This document shows positions 20,703-29,809 of a stretch of DNA of 64,000 nt, in pieces. Both the position numbers and the translations under genes were made by a program. The notes beneath the pieces were generated by a model. The model was not told the origin of the DNA. It did no database searches and saw nothing but the letters and a program-made list of their open reading frames with translations. The stretch is from Microbacterium sp. SSM24 (lineage in GTDB: Bacteria > Actinomycetota > Actinomycetes > Actinomycetales > Microbacteriaceae): assembly GCF_025989145.1 (NCBI RefSeq), contig NZ_JAPDNQ010000002.1, forward strand, positions 248,001-312,000. The letters run 5' to 3'. The first letter of the stretch is position 1. Each line of letters begins with the position of its first letter.

Positions 20703-22403
20703 TCAGTCCCCGGAGTTCAAGGAGAGGAGCTTGTCACGCACCTGCCGGCGCAGCACCTTGCCGATCAGCGACGTGGGCAACTCGTCGACGACGAAGATGC
20801 GGCGCGGCACCTTATAGGGAGTCAGGATCCCGCGCACCGACGCGCGGATCTCCTCGACGTCGAGGTCCGCGCCGGGGGTGACCACGACGGCGGCGACGAC
20901 CTCCTCGCCCGAGTGTTCGCTCGGCAGACCGACGACCGCGGCGTCCTCGACCCGCGGATGCTGTCGCAGCGCGTTCTCGACCTCGGTGGGCGCGACGTTG
21001 AATCCGCCCGTGATGATCAGCTCCTTGATGCGGTCGACGATGCGTACGAAGCCCGCATCGTCGATCGTCACGATGTCGCCCGTGCGGAACCACCCTTCCG
21101 TGAAGACCGCTTCGGTCTCCTCGGGCTTGCCGTAGTAGCCGCCGAAGACCTGCGGTCCGCGCACGACGAGCTCGCCGCGCTCTCCGCGTGGCACGTCCTG
21201 CGTGGGGTCGTCGGGGTCGACGACCCGGCACTCGGTGCCGGGGAGCGGCAGGCCGACCGTGCCCGACACGCGGTTCGCGGCCACAGGGTTGGCCATCAGC
21301 ACGGGGGAGCATTCGCTCAGTCCGTACCCCTCGACCAGGTATCCCCCCGAAGCCTCCTCGAACGGCACGACGAGCTCGTGAGGCAGTGCCATCGCGCCCG
21401 AGATCGCGACCTGGGTGCCGGCGATCGACACACCCTTCTCCTTCGCGGCCTTGAGCAGACGATCCGCGATGGGGGGCACCAGCGGGAGGAAGGTCGCGGG
21501 GTGCTTCTTGGTCACTTCGAGCACCATGTCGGGATCGAACCGCGGGAAGAGCACCAGCCGCGCTCCCATCGACATCGCGAAGGTCAAGCACAGCGTCAGT
21601 CCGTAGGCGTGGAACATCGGCAGCACGGCGTAGACCACGCAGCCGTCGCCGCGCACGATCGACGGCACCCACGCTCTCGCCTGGGCGGCGTTGGAAAGAA
21701 GGTTGCGGTGCGTCAGCGAGGCGCCCTTGGGGGTGCCGGTCGTGCCGCTCGTGTACTGGATCAGAGCGAGGTCGTCGGTAGCGGGCCTCGGGTGGGACGC
21801 AGGGAGCGGCTCGGTCCCGACGATGCTCTTCCACGCGATGGCGCCCGTGACACGCTCGGTCAGCGCCGTGCGGGCCTCTCGGGCCTTCGTGATCGGAAGG
21901 CGCAGCGCGACGCGGGTGGTCCAGGGCATCGCGGCGGTGATGTCCACCGAGATGAGCGAGGCGACCGCGAGATCCGCGGGGAACTCCTGCACGGTCGCCA
22001 CGACCTTCGACCACACGATCGCGTGCTTCGCGCCGTGGCCCTCGAACTGCTTGCGCAGCTCGCGTGGCGTGTACAGCGGATTGTGCTCGACGACGACGGC
22101 GCCCAGCCGGAGGATCGCGTAGAACGCCACGATGTGCTGCGGACAGTTCGGGAGCACGATCGCGACGGGGTCTCCGGCGCGCACGCCCTGCGCACGCAGT
22201 CCAGCCGCGGCGCGTTCGATCTGCTCTTGGAGCGATCGGTACGACGTCGTACGTCCGAAGAACTGCAGGGCGGGGGCATCCGGGTAGTCGCGTGCCGATG
22301 CCTCGACGATGTCGATGAGCGAGCCGGTCACCGGCTCGAGATCTTGGGGTACGCCTTCGGCGTAGCTGGCGATCCACGGGCGCGGGGGGTCATAGAGCGT
22401 CAC
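20703..22403 (-). CDS. Long-chain fatty-acid CoA ligase (FadD-like)
   Basis: An adenylate-forming ligase that activates fatty acids through an acyl-AMP and loads CoA. The 566 residues include the P-loop YTSGTTGTPKGASLTH, the motif VEGYGLSECSPV, GWFRTGDIVTID and the C-terminal catalytic-lysine region PTSLIGKVLRR. Chain-length preference cannot be read directly. The frame runs upstream for another 88 codons, but GTG 22403 has TAGGCT exactly seven bases before it and starts close to where homologues do. Confidence 0.93.
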   Translation of the reverse strand: MTLYDPPRPWIASYAEGVPQDLEPVTGSLIDIVEASARDYPDAPALQFFGRTTSYRSLQEQIERAAAGLRAQGVRAGDPVAIVLPNCPQHIVAFYAILRLGAVVVEHNPLYTPRELRKQFEGHGAKHAIVWSKVVATVQEFPADLAVASLISVDITAAMPWTTRVALRLPITKAREARTALTERVTGAIAWKSIVGTEPLPASHPRPATDDLALIQYTSGTTGTPKGASLTHRNLLSNAAQARAWVPSIVRGDGCVVYAVLPMFHAYGLTLCLTFAMSMGARLVLFPRFDPDMVLEVTKKHPATFLPLVPPIADRLLKAAKEKGVSIAGTQVAISGAMALPHELVVPFEEASGGYLVEGYGLSECSPVLMANPVAANRVSGTVGLPLPGTECRVVDPDDPTQDVPRGERGELVVRGPQVFGGYYGKPEETEAVFTEGWFRTGDIVTIDDAGFVRIVDRIKELIITGGFNVAPTEVENALRQHPRVEDAAVVGLPSEHSGEEVVAAVVVTPGADLDVEEIRASVRGILTPYKVPRRIFVVDELPTSLIGKVLRRQVRDKLLSLNSGD

Positions 22404-22410
22404 GGCGCCC

Positions 22411-22416
22411 AGCCTA
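22411..22416 (-). promoter_or_regulatory. Leaderless -10 for the acyl-CoA ligase gene
   Basis: Minus-strand TAGGCT, seven bases before GTG 22403. It decides this start against the longer frame. Confidence 0.6.
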
Positions 22417-22485
22417 CGCCCGGGCTCGAGCGCGTCAGAGGACCGAGCGGGCGCTTGCCCGCCGGGAGCGTCCCGGCGTTCCGAA

Positions 22486-22491
22486 TAGACT
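22486..22491 (+). promoter_or_regulatory. Leaderless -10 for gatC
   Basis: TAGACT followed by GTCCGG and then the gatC GTG. It is probably the main promoter of gatCAB. Confidence 0.65.
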
Positions 22492-22497
22492 GTCCGG

Positions 22498-22797
22498 GTG
22501 TCTGAAATCACCCCCGATCTCGTGCGCCATCTCGGTGTACTCGCCCGGATCCAGCTGAGCGACGAGGAGGTCCACCGCCTCACCGGCCAGCTCGACGTCA
22601 TCGTCGACAACATCGCGAAGGTATCCGAGGTCGCCACCCCCGACGTCGTGGCCACGAGCCACCCCATTGCGATGCAGAACGTGTTCCGCCCCGACGTCGT
22701 GAGCGGTCAGCTGACGCCCGCGCAGGTGCTGCAGAACGCTCCGGATGCCGCGGACGGCCGATTCCGCGTGACGGCGATCCTCGGCGAAGAGCAGTGA
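22498..22797 (+). CDS. gatC: Aspartyl/glutamyl-tRNA amidotransferase subunit C
   Basis: GatC is the small linker subunit that ties GatA and GatB together in the enzyme converting Glu-tRNA-Gln (and Asp-tRNA-Asn) to the amide. It has 99 residues, the usual length, with [20 protein letters not shown] at the N-terminus and the PTSHP-like segment [15 protein letters not shown] in the middle. First gene of gatC-gatA-gatB. Confidence 0.96.
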   Translation: MSEITPDLVRHLGVLARIQLSDEEVHRLTGQLDVIVDNIAKVSEVATPDVVATSHPIAMQNVFRPDVVSGQLTPAQVLQNAPDAADGRFRVTAILGEEQ

Positions 22798-22805
22798 GGA
22801 CCCTC

Positions 22806-24317
22806 GTGACTGATCTGACCAAGCTCAGCGCCGCTGCGCTCGCTGAGAAGCTCGCCTCGCGCGAAGTCTCCAGTGTGGAGGCCACACAGGCGCATCTCGA
22901 CCGCATCGCGGCAGTGGACGGCGACGTACACGCCTTCCTGCACGTGAGCGACACCGCTCTCGATGCGGCCGCCGACATCGACCGCCGCCGCGCGGCGGGC
23001 GAGCAGCTCGGCCCCGTCGCCGGCGTTCCGCTTGCCGTCAAGGACGTGCTCGTCACGACCGACATGCCTTCGACGAGCGGATCGAGGATCCTCGAGGGCT
23101 ACATGTCGCCGTACGACGCCACCGTCGTCGCACGTTCTCGAGCCGCGGGGCTCGTGCCGCTGGGCAAGACGAACATGGACGAGTTCGCGATGGGCTCGTC
23201 GACGGAGCACTCGGCGTACGGCCCGACGCGCAACCCGTGGGATCTCGACCGCATCCCCGGCGGGTCCGGCGGAGGCTCCGCTGCGGCGGTGGCTGCCTTC
23301 GAGGCGCCGCTCGCCCTCGGCTCCGACACGGGCGGCTCGATCCGTCAGCCCGCGCATGTCACCGGCACCGTGGGCCTCAAGCCGACCTACGGGGGAGTCA
23401 GCCGATACGGAGCGATCGCACTGGCATCGAGCCTCGACCAGGTCGGACCCGTCGCGCGCACCGTGCTCGACGCCGGACTGCTCCACGACGTCATCGGCGG
23501 CCACGACCCGCAGGACTCCACGTCTCTCTCCGACGCGTGGCCATCGTTCGCCGAGGCCGCACGTGAGGGTGCCCGCGGCGATGTCCTCAAGGGACTCAGG
23601 GTGGGCGTGATCAAGGAGCTTCCCGACGAGGGCTTTCAGTCCGGGGTGTCGGCGTCCTTCCGTGCCGCACTCGCTGCGATGGAGGCACAGGGCGCCGAGA
23701 TCGTCGAGATAAGCGCACCGCACTTCGAGTACGGCGTCGCTGCCTACTATCTGATCCTGCCCGCCGAGGCATCCAGCAACCTCGCGAAATTCGACTCGGT
23801 TCGCTTCGGCCTGCGCGTCGACGTACCGGGCGGCACAGTGGAAGACGTCATGGCCGCGACCCGCGACCGCGGCTTCGGCGACGAGGTGAAGCGCCGCATC
23901 ATCCTCGGCACCTACGCCCTCTCCGCCGGGTACTACGACGCGTACTACGGCTCAGCGCAGAAGGTGCGCACGCTCATCCAGCGCGACTTCGACGCGGCCT
24001 TCGCGAACGTCGACGTCATCGCCACGCCCTCGGCGCCGACCACCGCCTTCCGTCTCGGCGAGAAGATCGACGACCCGATGCAGATGTACCTCAACGATGT
24101 GACCACGATCCCCGCGAACCTCGCGGGCGTGCCCGGCATCTCGATCCCGTCCGGCCTCGCGGCAGAAGACGGGCTTCCGGTCGGCATCCAGTTCCTCGCC
24201 CCTGCGCGGGAGGATGCGCGCCTCTACCGCGTGGGCGCGGCCCTCGAAGCCGTGCTGCTCGACTCATGGGGTGCGCCGCTGCTCGATCGCGCCCCGATCC
24301 TCGGAGGAGGACGCTGA
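22806..24317 (+). CDS. gatA: Aspartyl/glutamyl-tRNA amidotransferase subunit A
   Basis: GatA is the amidase subunit that releases ammonia from glutamine. It has 503 residues with a complete Ser-cisSer-Lys triad: Lys79 (PLAVKDVL), Ser154 ([12 protein letters not shown]) and Ser178 ([11 protein letters not shown]), the same numbers as in Staphylococcus aureus GatA. That agreement favours the GTG at 22806, preceded by GAGGA, over the overlapping GTG at 22794. Its stop overlaps the gatB start (TGATG). Confidence 0.96.
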   Translation: MTDLTKLSAAALAEKLASREVSSVEATQAHLDRIAAVDGDVHAFLHVSDTALDAAADIDRRRAAGEQLGPVAGVPLAVKDVLVTTDMPSTSGSRILEGYMSPYDATVVARSRAAGLVPLGKTNMDEFAMGSSTEHSAYGPTRNPWDLDRIPGGSGGGSAAAVAAFEAPLALGSDTGGSIRQPAHVTGTVGLKPTYGGVSRYGAIALASSLDQVGPVARTVLDAGLLHDVIGGHDPQDSTSLSDAWPSFAEAAREGARGDVLKGLRVGVIKELPDEGFQSGVSASFRAALAAMEAQGAEIVEISAPHFEYGVAAYYLILPAEASSNLAKFDSVRFGLRVDVPGGTVEDVMAATRDRGFGDEVKRRIILGTYALSAGYYDAYYGSAQKVRTLIQRDFDAAFANVDVIATPSAPTTAFRLGEKIDDPMQMYLNDVTTIPANLAGVPGISIPSGLAAEDGLPVGIQFLAPAREDARLYRVGAALEAVLLDSWGAPLLDRAPILGGGR

Positions 24318-25834
24318 TGGCCAAGGACAAGCTGATGGACTTCGACCGGGCGCTCGAGCTGTTCGAGCCGGTACTCGGGTTCGAGGTGCACGTCGAGCTC
24401 AACACGAAGACCAAGATGTTCTCGGGGGCTGCGAACCCCGCGCACGCCGACAACCACGGCGCGGCGCCCAACACGCTGGTAGCCCCCGTCGACATGGGCC
24501 TGCCGGGCTCGCTCCCGACCGTCAACGCCGAGGCCATCCGGTACTCGATCAGCCTGGGGCTCTCGCTCGGCTGCTCGATCGCGCCCTCGAGCCGCTTCGC
24601 ACGGAAGAACTACTTCTACCCCGATCTCGGCAAGAACTACCAGATCTCCCAGTACGACGAGCCGATCGCCTTCGAAGGACAGGTCGACGTCGAGCTCGCC
24701 GACGGAACGGTCGTCACCGTGCCGATCGAACGTGCGCACATGGAGGAGGATGCCGGCAAGCTGACGCACGTCGGCGGCTCGACCGGGCGCATCCAGGGCG
24801 CCGAGTACTCGCTCGTCGACTACAACCGCGCGGGCGTGCCGCTCGTGGAGATCGTCACGAAGCCGATCTTCGGCGCCGAGCACCGCGCGCCCGAGATCGC
24901 GAAGGCGTATGTCCAGACGATCCGTGACATCGTGCTCGCGCTCGGGATCTCCGAGGCCCGCATGGAGCGCGGGAATCTGCGCTGCGACGCCAACGTCTCC
25001 CTGCGCCCGCGCGGCCAGGAGAAGCTCGGCACGCGCACCGAGACGAAGAACGTCAACTCGATGCGGTCCGTGGAGCGCGCCGTGCGCTACGAGATCCAGC
25101 GCCAGGCGGCCATCCTCGACGCCGGCGGCTCGATCATCCAGGAGACCCGTCACTGGCACGAGGACACCGGGACCACCTCGCCGGGTCGGCCGAAGTCCGA
25201 CGCCGACGACTACCGGTACTTCCCGGAGCCCGACCTGCTTCCCGTCGCCCCCGCACCGGAGCTGATCGAGGAGCTGCGCGCCGCACTGCCCGAACCGCCG
25301 GCCGCGCGCCGCCGTCGGCTGAAGGCCGATTGGGGATTCACCGACCTGGAGTTCCAGGATGTCGTCAACGGCGGCCTCCTCGCCGAGGTCGAGGCGACGG
25401 TCGCCGCCGGCGCCGCACCGGCGTCCGCGCGCAAGTGGTGGACCGGCGAGCTCACGCGCATCGCGAACGCCGAGGGACGTGAAGCATCCGATCTCGTCAC
25501 ACCGGCGGATGTCGCGGCGCTCCAGGGTCTCGTCGATGCGGGCACGCTCACCGACAAGCTCGCCCGCCAGGTGCTCGAGGGCGTCGTCGCCGGCGAAGGG
25601 ACGCCGCAGCAGGTCGTCGACGCTCGCGGGCTGGCCGTCGTATCGGACGACGGCGCGCTGATCGCGGCGATCGATGAGGCGCTCGCCTCGCAGCCCGATG
25701 TGCTCGAGAAGATCCGTGATGGCAAGGTCCAGGCCGCTGGTGCGGTGATCGGCGCCGTCATGAAGGCGATGAAGGGCCAGGCCGACGCCGCTCGCGTGCG
25801 CGAGCTCGTGCTGGAACGCGCCGCCGCATCCTGA
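24317..25834 (+). CDS. gatB: Aspartyl/glutamyl-tRNA amidotransferase subunit B
   Basis: GatB is the kinase-amidotransferase subunit that phosphorylates the mischarged aminoacyl group and accepts ammonia from GatA. It has 505 residues with [16 protein letters not shown], the signature [27 protein letters not shown], and the tRNA-binding YqeY/tail domain at the C-terminus ([19 protein letters not shown]). The ATG overlaps the gatA stop by one base and GGAGGA lies eight bases upstream. Confidence 0.97.
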   Translation: MAKDKLMDFDRALELFEPVLGFEVHVELNTKTKMFSGAANPAHADNHGAAPNTLVAPVDMGLPGSLPTVNAEAIRYSISLGLSLGCSIAPSSRFARKNYFYPDLGKNYQISQYDEPIAFEGQVDVELADGTVVTVPIERAHMEEDAGKLTHVGGSTGRIQGAEYSLVDYNRAGVPLVEIVTKPIFGAEHRAPEIAKAYVQTIRDIVLALGISEARMERGNLRCDANVSLRPRGQEKLGTRTETKNVNSMRSVERAVRYEIQRQAAILDAGGSIIQETRHWHEDTGTTSPGRPKSDADDYRYFPEPDLLPVAPAPELIEELRAALPEPPAARRRRLKADWGFTDLEFQDVVNGGLLAEVEATVAAGAAPASARKWWTGELTRIANAEGREASDLVTPADVAALQGLVDAGTLTDKLARQVLEGVVAGEGTPQQVVDARGLAVVSDDGALIAAIDEALASQPDVLEKIRDGKVQAAGAVIGAVMKAMKGQADAARVRELVLERAAAS

Positions 25835-25906
25835 TCCGCTTACCGCCGACTGCGCCGTGCTCTCCCAGAGCGCGGCGCCGTCGGTGGTTCGGGGGAGAAT
25901 CGAGTC

Positions 25907-27172
25907 ATGGGACGCGGTGACGGCACAGGGCGACTGGTCTCCGCCGACGATGCGGACGACGCAGGAACCGGCATCCTCCACGTCGACATGGACGCGTTCT
26001 ACGCGTCGGTCGAGCAACTCGACGACCCTTCGCTTCTCGGCAAGCCCATCATCGTCGGCGCGCCCGACGGTCGGTCGGTCGTCTCGAGCGCGTCGTACGA
26101 GGCGCGCCGGTTCGGCGTGCGGTCCGCGATGCCCGTCGGACAGGCTCTGCGGCTGTGTCCGACCGCGATCGTCGTCCTTCCGCACTTCGACCGCTATCTC
26201 GAGCTCTCCGCCCAGGTGATGGGCATCTTCCGCGATGTCACGCCGCTCGTCGAGCCGCTGTCGATCGACGAGGCGTTCCTCGACGTACGCGGCGTCCGGC
26301 GCCTGTGGGGAAGTCCGGGTGTCATCGCCCGTGCCCTGCGCGCCCGGCTGAGGGAGGAGACCGGCCTCGTCTGCAGCGTCGGCGTCGCGGCGACCAAGCA
26401 TGTCGCCAAGATGGCGTCCACCCTCAGCAAGCCGGACGGCCTGCTCATCGTCGCCGAGTCGGGCACCGAGGCGTTCCTCCGGCCGCAGTCGGTGCGGGCG
26501 CTGTGGGGGGTGGGTCCGAAAGCGGCGGAGTCGCTGCAGGGCCGCGGCATCCGCACCGTCGCCGATGTTCTCGACACCCCTCGCGAGGTTCTCGACAGGG
26601 CGCTCGGGCGGGCCATGGGGGAGCGAATCTGGCACCTCGCGCGCGGGATCGACCATCGCGAGGTCGACACGTCGCGCGTCGAGAAGAGCGTCGGCCACGA
26701 AGAGACGTTCCACGAAGACATCGCCGATCCGATCATTCTCCGAGCGGAGCTGAGGCGTCTGGCCGACCGGGTGGGGGCACGACTGCGCGCCGGCGGCTGG
26801 GAGGCCTCCACGATCGCGATCAAGGTGCGCTTCGCCGACTTCAGCACGATCTCCCGCTCGCAGACCCTTCCGGAGCCGACGGCGGTCGGTCAGCGGATCG
26901 GCGATGCCGCGCACGAGCTGTTCGAGTCCGTCGAGCGACCCCTTCCCGTGCGCCTGATCGGTGTGCGGGCCGAGAGGCTGCAAGGCGCCGGCTCCGCCCC
27001 GCTCGCGCTGTGGGATGACGACCAGGAGTGGCGCCGGATCGAAGACGCTCTCGATGGTGCGGCCGCCCGCTTCGGACGCGGCGCAGTCACCCGCGCGACA
27101 CTGCTCGGCGCCGCACGAGGCGGAGGCACCCTCCCGTCGAACCCGCCCGCGCCGAAGCTCGATCAGGGCTGA
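25907..27172 (+). CDS. dinB: DNA polymerase IV (Y family)
   Basis: A translesion DNA polymerase. The 421 residues contain the catalytic HVDMDAFYASVEQ, SYEARRFGVRSAMP, SIDEAFLDV, the helix-hairpin-helix region ALWGVGPKAAESLQGRG and the little-finger domain with SRSQTLPEPT. The end gives no clear QxxLF-type clamp motif. Unlike the ssb region, the 72 bases upstream show no LexA-type box, so SOS control is not supported here. GAGAAT lies six bases before the ATG, a weak variant of the leaderless pattern. Confidence 0.95.
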   Translation: MGRGDGTGRLVSADDADDAGTGILHVDMDAFYASVEQLDDPSLLGKPIIVGAPDGRSVVSSASYEARRFGVRSAMPVGQALRLCPTAIVVLPHFDRYLELSAQVMGIFRDVTPLVEPLSIDEAFLDVRGVRRLWGSPGVIARALRARLREETGLVCSVGVAATKHVAKMASTLSKPDGLLIVAESGTEAFLRPQSVRALWGVGPKAAESLQGRGIRTVADVLDTPREVLDRALGRAMGERIWHLARGIDHREVDTSRVEKSVGHEETFHEDIADPIILRAELRRLADRVGARLRAGGWEASTIAIKVRFADFSTISRSQTLPEPTAVGQRIGDAAHELFESVERPLPVRLIGVRAERLQGAGSAPLALWDDDQEWRRIEDALDGAAARFGRGAVTRATLLGAARGGGTLPSNPPAPKLDQG

Positions 27173-27192
27173 CACCGGCAGGTCACGACGGG

Positions 27193-27198
27193 TAGCGT
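27193..27198 (+). promoter_or_regulatory. Leaderless -10 for the GerW-like gene
   Basis: TAGCGT, spacer GGTGAC, then ATG 27205. Confidence 0.55.
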
Positions 27199-27204
27199 GG
27201 TGAC

Positions 27205-27525
27205 ATGCCCAACATCGCACTCGAACTCGGTCAGCAGTCCGCGTCCTTCGGCGTCACGAGCGCCTACGGCGAGCAGCAGGATGTCGACGGCATCCGGGTG
27301 ATCCCGGTCGCGTTCACGTGGTCGGGCTTCGGCGGCGGATCCGACGAGGCCGGCAACGGCGGTGGCGGTGGCGGGGGCTGGTCCGTGCCGCTGGGCGCTT
27401 ACATCCGCCGCGGCGATGATCTCCGCTTCGAGCCGAACGTCGTGTCGATGCTCGCCGTGGCGATTCCGTTCGTCTTCTTCGCCGGTCGCGCGCTCAGCCG
27501 TGTCATCCGCGCCCTCAAGAAGTAA
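27205..27525 (+). CDS. GerW/YtfJ-like small protein
   Basis: A 106-residue protein resembling the GerW (YtfJ) family: SAYGEQQDVDGIRVIPVAFTW, then a Gly-rich run (GGGSDEAGNGGGGGGGW) and LGAYIRRGDDLRFEPN. The C-terminus adds a hydrophobic segment (VVSMLAVAIPFVFFAGRAL) that may be a membrane anchor. Bacillus YtfJ concerns spore germination, but this lineage does not sporulate, so the role must differ. The next gene starts inside it. Confidence 0.8.
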   Translation: MPNIALELGQQSASFGVTSAYGEQQDVDGIRVIPVAFTWSGFGGGSDEAGNGGGGGGGWSVPLGAYIRRGDDLRFEPNVVSMLAVAIPFVFFAGRALSRVIRALKK

Positions 27526-28093
27526 CTCCGGTCCGGTCGCACACGCACTCGACGCCGCGGCGTCGAGCCTCATCGTCGCGATCAGGGAGCTTGCGGCGGC
27601 GAATCCGGTGGTTCTCATCGATGGCCGCAGCGGCGCCGGAAAGACGTCGCTCGCGAAGACGCTCGTTGCGCGCTGGCCGCTGGCGGGACGTGTGCAGCTC
27701 GTCGCTCTCGATTCGATCTACCCCGGATGGGATGGTCTGGACGCCGGCGTCGCCCTCGCGCGCGAGCAGGTGCTTGCGCCGCACGCGCGGGGCCTGGTCG
27801 GCGTGTGGCAACGGTGGGATTGGGAAGTCGGCGCGCCGGCCGAGGCGCACGCCGTGGATCCGTCGCTGCCGCTCGTGGTCGAGGGGTCCGGCGTCCTGAC
27901 GGCTGAGACCCGCCGGCTGGGTGACGTGCGGGTGTGGCTCGAGTCGCCCGCGCGCTCCCGCCGTGACCGCGCGCTCGCTCGTGACGGCGACAGCTATCGG
28001 CCTCACTGGGACCGCTGGGCACGCCAGGAGGTGGCTCACGTCGACCGCGACGGGCCGGCGCGACTCGCGACACACGTCTTCGACGTCCCGTGA
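27500..28093 (+). CDS. P-loop nucleotide kinase (uridine-kinase-like)
   Basis: A 197-residue ATP-binding protein. The Walker A motif is IDGRSGAGKTSLA, followed by QLVALDSIYPGWDGLD, which resembles the Asp-x-x-Tyr region of uridine and pantothenate kinases. The LID-like part is RDRALARDGDSYRPHWDRWARQE. Substrate unknown. The only in-frame start is GTG 27500, 26 bases inside the GerW-like gene; the overlap suggests coupling. It converges on the DUF2017 gene with 10 bases between stops. Confidence 0.82.
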   Translation: MSSAPSRSNSGPVAHALDAAASSLIVAIRELAAANPVVLIDGRSGAGKTSLAKTLVARWPLAGRVQLVALDSIYPGWDGLDAGVALAREQVLAPHARGLVGVWQRWDWEVGAPAEAHAVDPSLPLVVEGSGVLTAETRRLGDVRVWLESPARSRRDRALARDGDSYRPHWDRWARQEVAHVDRDGPARLATHVFDVP

Positions 28094-28103
28094 CGGGCTC
28101 TGA

Positions 28104-28595
28104 TCAGTCGGAGCCGTCGACGGCCTTCACCAGTCCGTCCAGGCGGTAGCCGAGCCAGTCGTAGATTCCGAACCGCGGATCGTCGGCGTCGTGGTCGTCG
28201 ATGTCGTCGATGCCCAGGCGTGTGGCGAGCACGAGCCGGATGGCGGCGAGCGTTCGGAGCCACGCTGCGACGGCGGGATCATCGAGCGGTATCGCGACGG
28301 TCTCCCGCAGGGCAGGGTCATCAGGGTCTTCCGAGATGTCGGATGCCGCCTCCAGCGTCGCGAGCATGGCTGCGGCGTCGTCACGGCGTCGGTCCAGGAG
28401 GTCGCTCTCGGTCAGCTCGCGGAACTCCCGCGCCGCGTCGGCATCCTCGTAGGCATCGGGGGTGAGGCGCTCGATGGCAGGATCGCCGTCCGCTGTCTCG
28501 GCGCCGTCGACCAGGTCGGCGAACTGGGCGACCAGGCCGGTGAGATGCGCGGCTTCGATCCTCGTCAGTTCGAGGGCGATGATCCGCCCGTTCAC
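28104..28595 (-). CDS. DUF2017 family protein (AosR-like)
   Basis: A 163-residue acidic cytosolic protein of the DUF2017 family. The mycobacterial member Rv1332 (AosR) is an oxidative-stress regulator, and it also lies next to clpS. Visible are RIIALELTRIEAAHLTGLVA, a very Asp/Glu-rich centre, and the C-terminal FGIYDWLGYRLDGLVKAV. GTG 28595 overlaps the clpS stop (GTGA). A transcription role is inherited from the family and not visible in the sequence. Confidence 0.85.
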   Translation of the reverse strand: MNGRIIALELTRIEAAHLTGLVAQFADLVDGAETADGDPAIERLTPDAYEDADAAREFRELTESDLLDRRRDDAAAMLATLEAASDISEDPDDPALRETVAIPLDDPAVAAWLRTLAAIRLVLATRLGIDDIDDHDADDPRFGIYDWLGYRLDGLVKAVDGSD

Positions 28596-28897
28596 GCGGG
28601 AGCCTGTCGGACCGTGGCCCACAGCCCGTAGTCGTGCATGGCGCGCGCGTGCAGCTCCATCTGCTCACGGGCGCCCTCGGCGACGATGGCGTGCCCGTCG
28701 TTGTGCACGGTCAGCATCAGGCGCTCCGCGTCCTCGCGTGCCAAGCCGAAGTACTCGCGGAAGACGTGTGCGACGTAGCTCATCAGGTTGACGGGGTCGT
28801 CCCACACCACGGTCTGCCACGGGCGCTGCGACACCGGCAGGGCGTTGGCAGACGCGTCACGCTCGGTATCGAGGTCGGGCGCCGCGAGCGGAACCAT
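28592..28897 (-). CDS. clpS: ATP-dependent Clp protease adaptor
   Basis: ClpS delivers N-degron proteins to ClpAP/ClpCP. The 101-residue core matches the family: WQTVVWDDPVNLMSYVAHVF, LMLTVHNDGHAIVAEGAREQ and the C-terminal LHARAMHDYGLWATV. The N-degron pocket residues of DDPVN, M and the HNDGHA loop are intact. ATG 28897 overlaps the metallopeptidase stop by one base; GTG 28900 or 28906 would add one to three residues. Confidence 0.95.
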   Translation of the reverse strand: MVPLAAPDLDTERDASANALPVSQRPWQTVVWDDPVNLMSYVAHVFREYFGLAREDAERLMLTVHNDGHAIVAEGAREQMELHARAMHDYGLWATVRQAPA

Positions 28898-29247
28898 CAC
28901 GCCCACCCCAGCTCGTGCAGCCGGTCGTCATCGATCCCATAGAAATGCGCGATCTCGTGGACCAGCGTCGTGTGCAGTTCGTCGCGCAGTTCGTCCGCGG
29001 TCTCGCACACCGCGAGATGGGACTCGCGGTAGACGATGATGCGATCGGGGAGTTCTCCGACGCCGTACCTGTCGCGCTCGGTGAGGGCCCAGCCGTCGTA
29101 CAGGCCGAGAAGATCGAGGCTGCCGTCTTCAGGGCGGTCTTCGACCACGAACACGACGTTGTCGAGCCCCTCGACCATGTCGTCGGGGAGGAGATCGAGT
29201 TCGTCGATCACGAGTTGCTCGAAGGCCGCGGCATCCATCTCCATCAT
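28897..29247 (-). CDS. Minimal zinc metallopeptidase family protein
   Basis: A 116-residue zincin of the small bacterial 'metallopeptidase family' (DUF1025 type). The active site is HEIAHFYGID: two His plus Glu of HExxH, with the following Gly-Ile-Asp where the third ligand sits. ELDLLPDDMVEGLDNVVFVVE and LLGLYDGWALTERD are typical of the family. Heads the minus-strand chain metallopeptidase-clpS-DUF2017, all overlapping, which suggests a shared role in protein turnover. Confidence 0.88.
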   Translation of the reverse strand: MMEMDAAAFEQLVIDELDLLPDDMVEGLDNVVFVVEDRPEDGSLDLLGLYDGWALTERDRYGVGELPDRIIVYRESHLAVCETADELRDELHTTLVHEIAHFYGIDDDRLHELGWA

Positions 29248-29421
29248 GATGCCTCGCTTCTCCGCCGGTGGGTCGCGATTCTCGCGGTTTCAAGCGGCTT
29301 GCCCGGGTATCGGCGGGAACCGCCCACCCCCACCGCCGACATCACCAGCGTACCCGCGGCCGGCTACGTCCCTCGACGTGTCACCGCGGTCCTCCGCGCC
29401 GCGGCTGACGACCCCGTCACG

Positions 29422-29520
29422 TCAGGAGAGGGAGTCCCGGCTGCGGGAGAGACGCTTCGCCATGACCGCACCGATCACGTTCACGAGCACCGCGTACCCG
29501 GCCAACGCTGCGATCAGCAC
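29422..29520 (-). CDS. Possible 32-residue single-span membrane peptide
   Basis: A tiny frame beginning at GTG 29520: one hydrophobic helix (LIAALAGYAVLVNVIGAVMA) followed by a basic, Ser-rich tail (KRLSRSRDSLS). The hydrophobic-then-positive layout is typical of small membrane proteins with the C-terminus inside. No clear ribosome site is adjacent, and no other start exists before the upstream in-frame stop. It ends 174 bases before the metallopeptidase start. Confidence 0.4.
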   Translation of the reverse strand: MLIAALAGYAVLVNVIGAVMAKRLSRSRDSLS

Positions 29521-29539
29521 CCCGATGACGACGCGCCCG

Positions 29540-29770
29540 TCACCCTCGACGCCGCACCCCTTCCGATCGGTTCGACAGCTCAGCGGCTCGAATCTCGTAC
29601 TCGTGCTGAGCGGTCACCTTCTGGTCGTCCCAGTCCGCATGATCTCGGGCGATATCAGCCAGGTTCAGGGCGGCGGTGGGTTCGTACCCGAGGTTCGACC
29701 AGTACCTGCGCGAGCGTCGGGTCTTTCTCCTGACGGCGGCGATGCTGTCTTTGTCTGGCGTCTCTGACAC
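29540..29770 (-). CDS. Small charged hypothetical protein
   Basis: A 76-residue, highly charged protein of unknown function: basic N-terminal stretch (VRRKTRRSRRYWSNLGYEP), then an acidic middle (LADIARDHADWDDQKVTAQH). GTG 29770 is preceded by GGGAGGAACA; ATG 29782 is an alternative. Codon positions are less GC-biased than neighbours, so it may be fast-evolving. The ribosome site can fold into a hairpin (29776-29791). Confidence 0.5.
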   Translation of the reverse strand: MSETPDKDSIAAVRRKTRRSRRYWSNLGYEPTAALNLADIARDHADWDDQKVTAQHEYEIRAAELSNRSEGVRRRG

Positions 29771-29775
29771 TGTTC

Positions 29776-29791
29776 CTCCCATAAGAGGGAG
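29776..29791 (-). promoter_or_regulatory. Small hairpin covering the ribosome site of the 29540-29770 ORF
   Basis: In the minus-strand transcript CTCCC and GGGAG pair around a six-base loop. The 3' arm is the Shine-Dalgarno sequence itself, so folding would block initiation at GTG 29770. The stem is only five base pairs. Confidence 0.3.
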
Positions 29792-29809
29792 TGCGGAGTC
29801 ACCCGATTC

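Noticed and set aside
25835..25906. SOS box in front of dinB
   Set aside because: No GAAC-N4-GTTC-like palindrome is present; only a weak GAGAAT hexamer.
28915..29767. Two long plus-strand frames over the metallopeptidase region
   Set aside because: They are antisense to the HExxH gene and the small ORFs and show no motif of their own.
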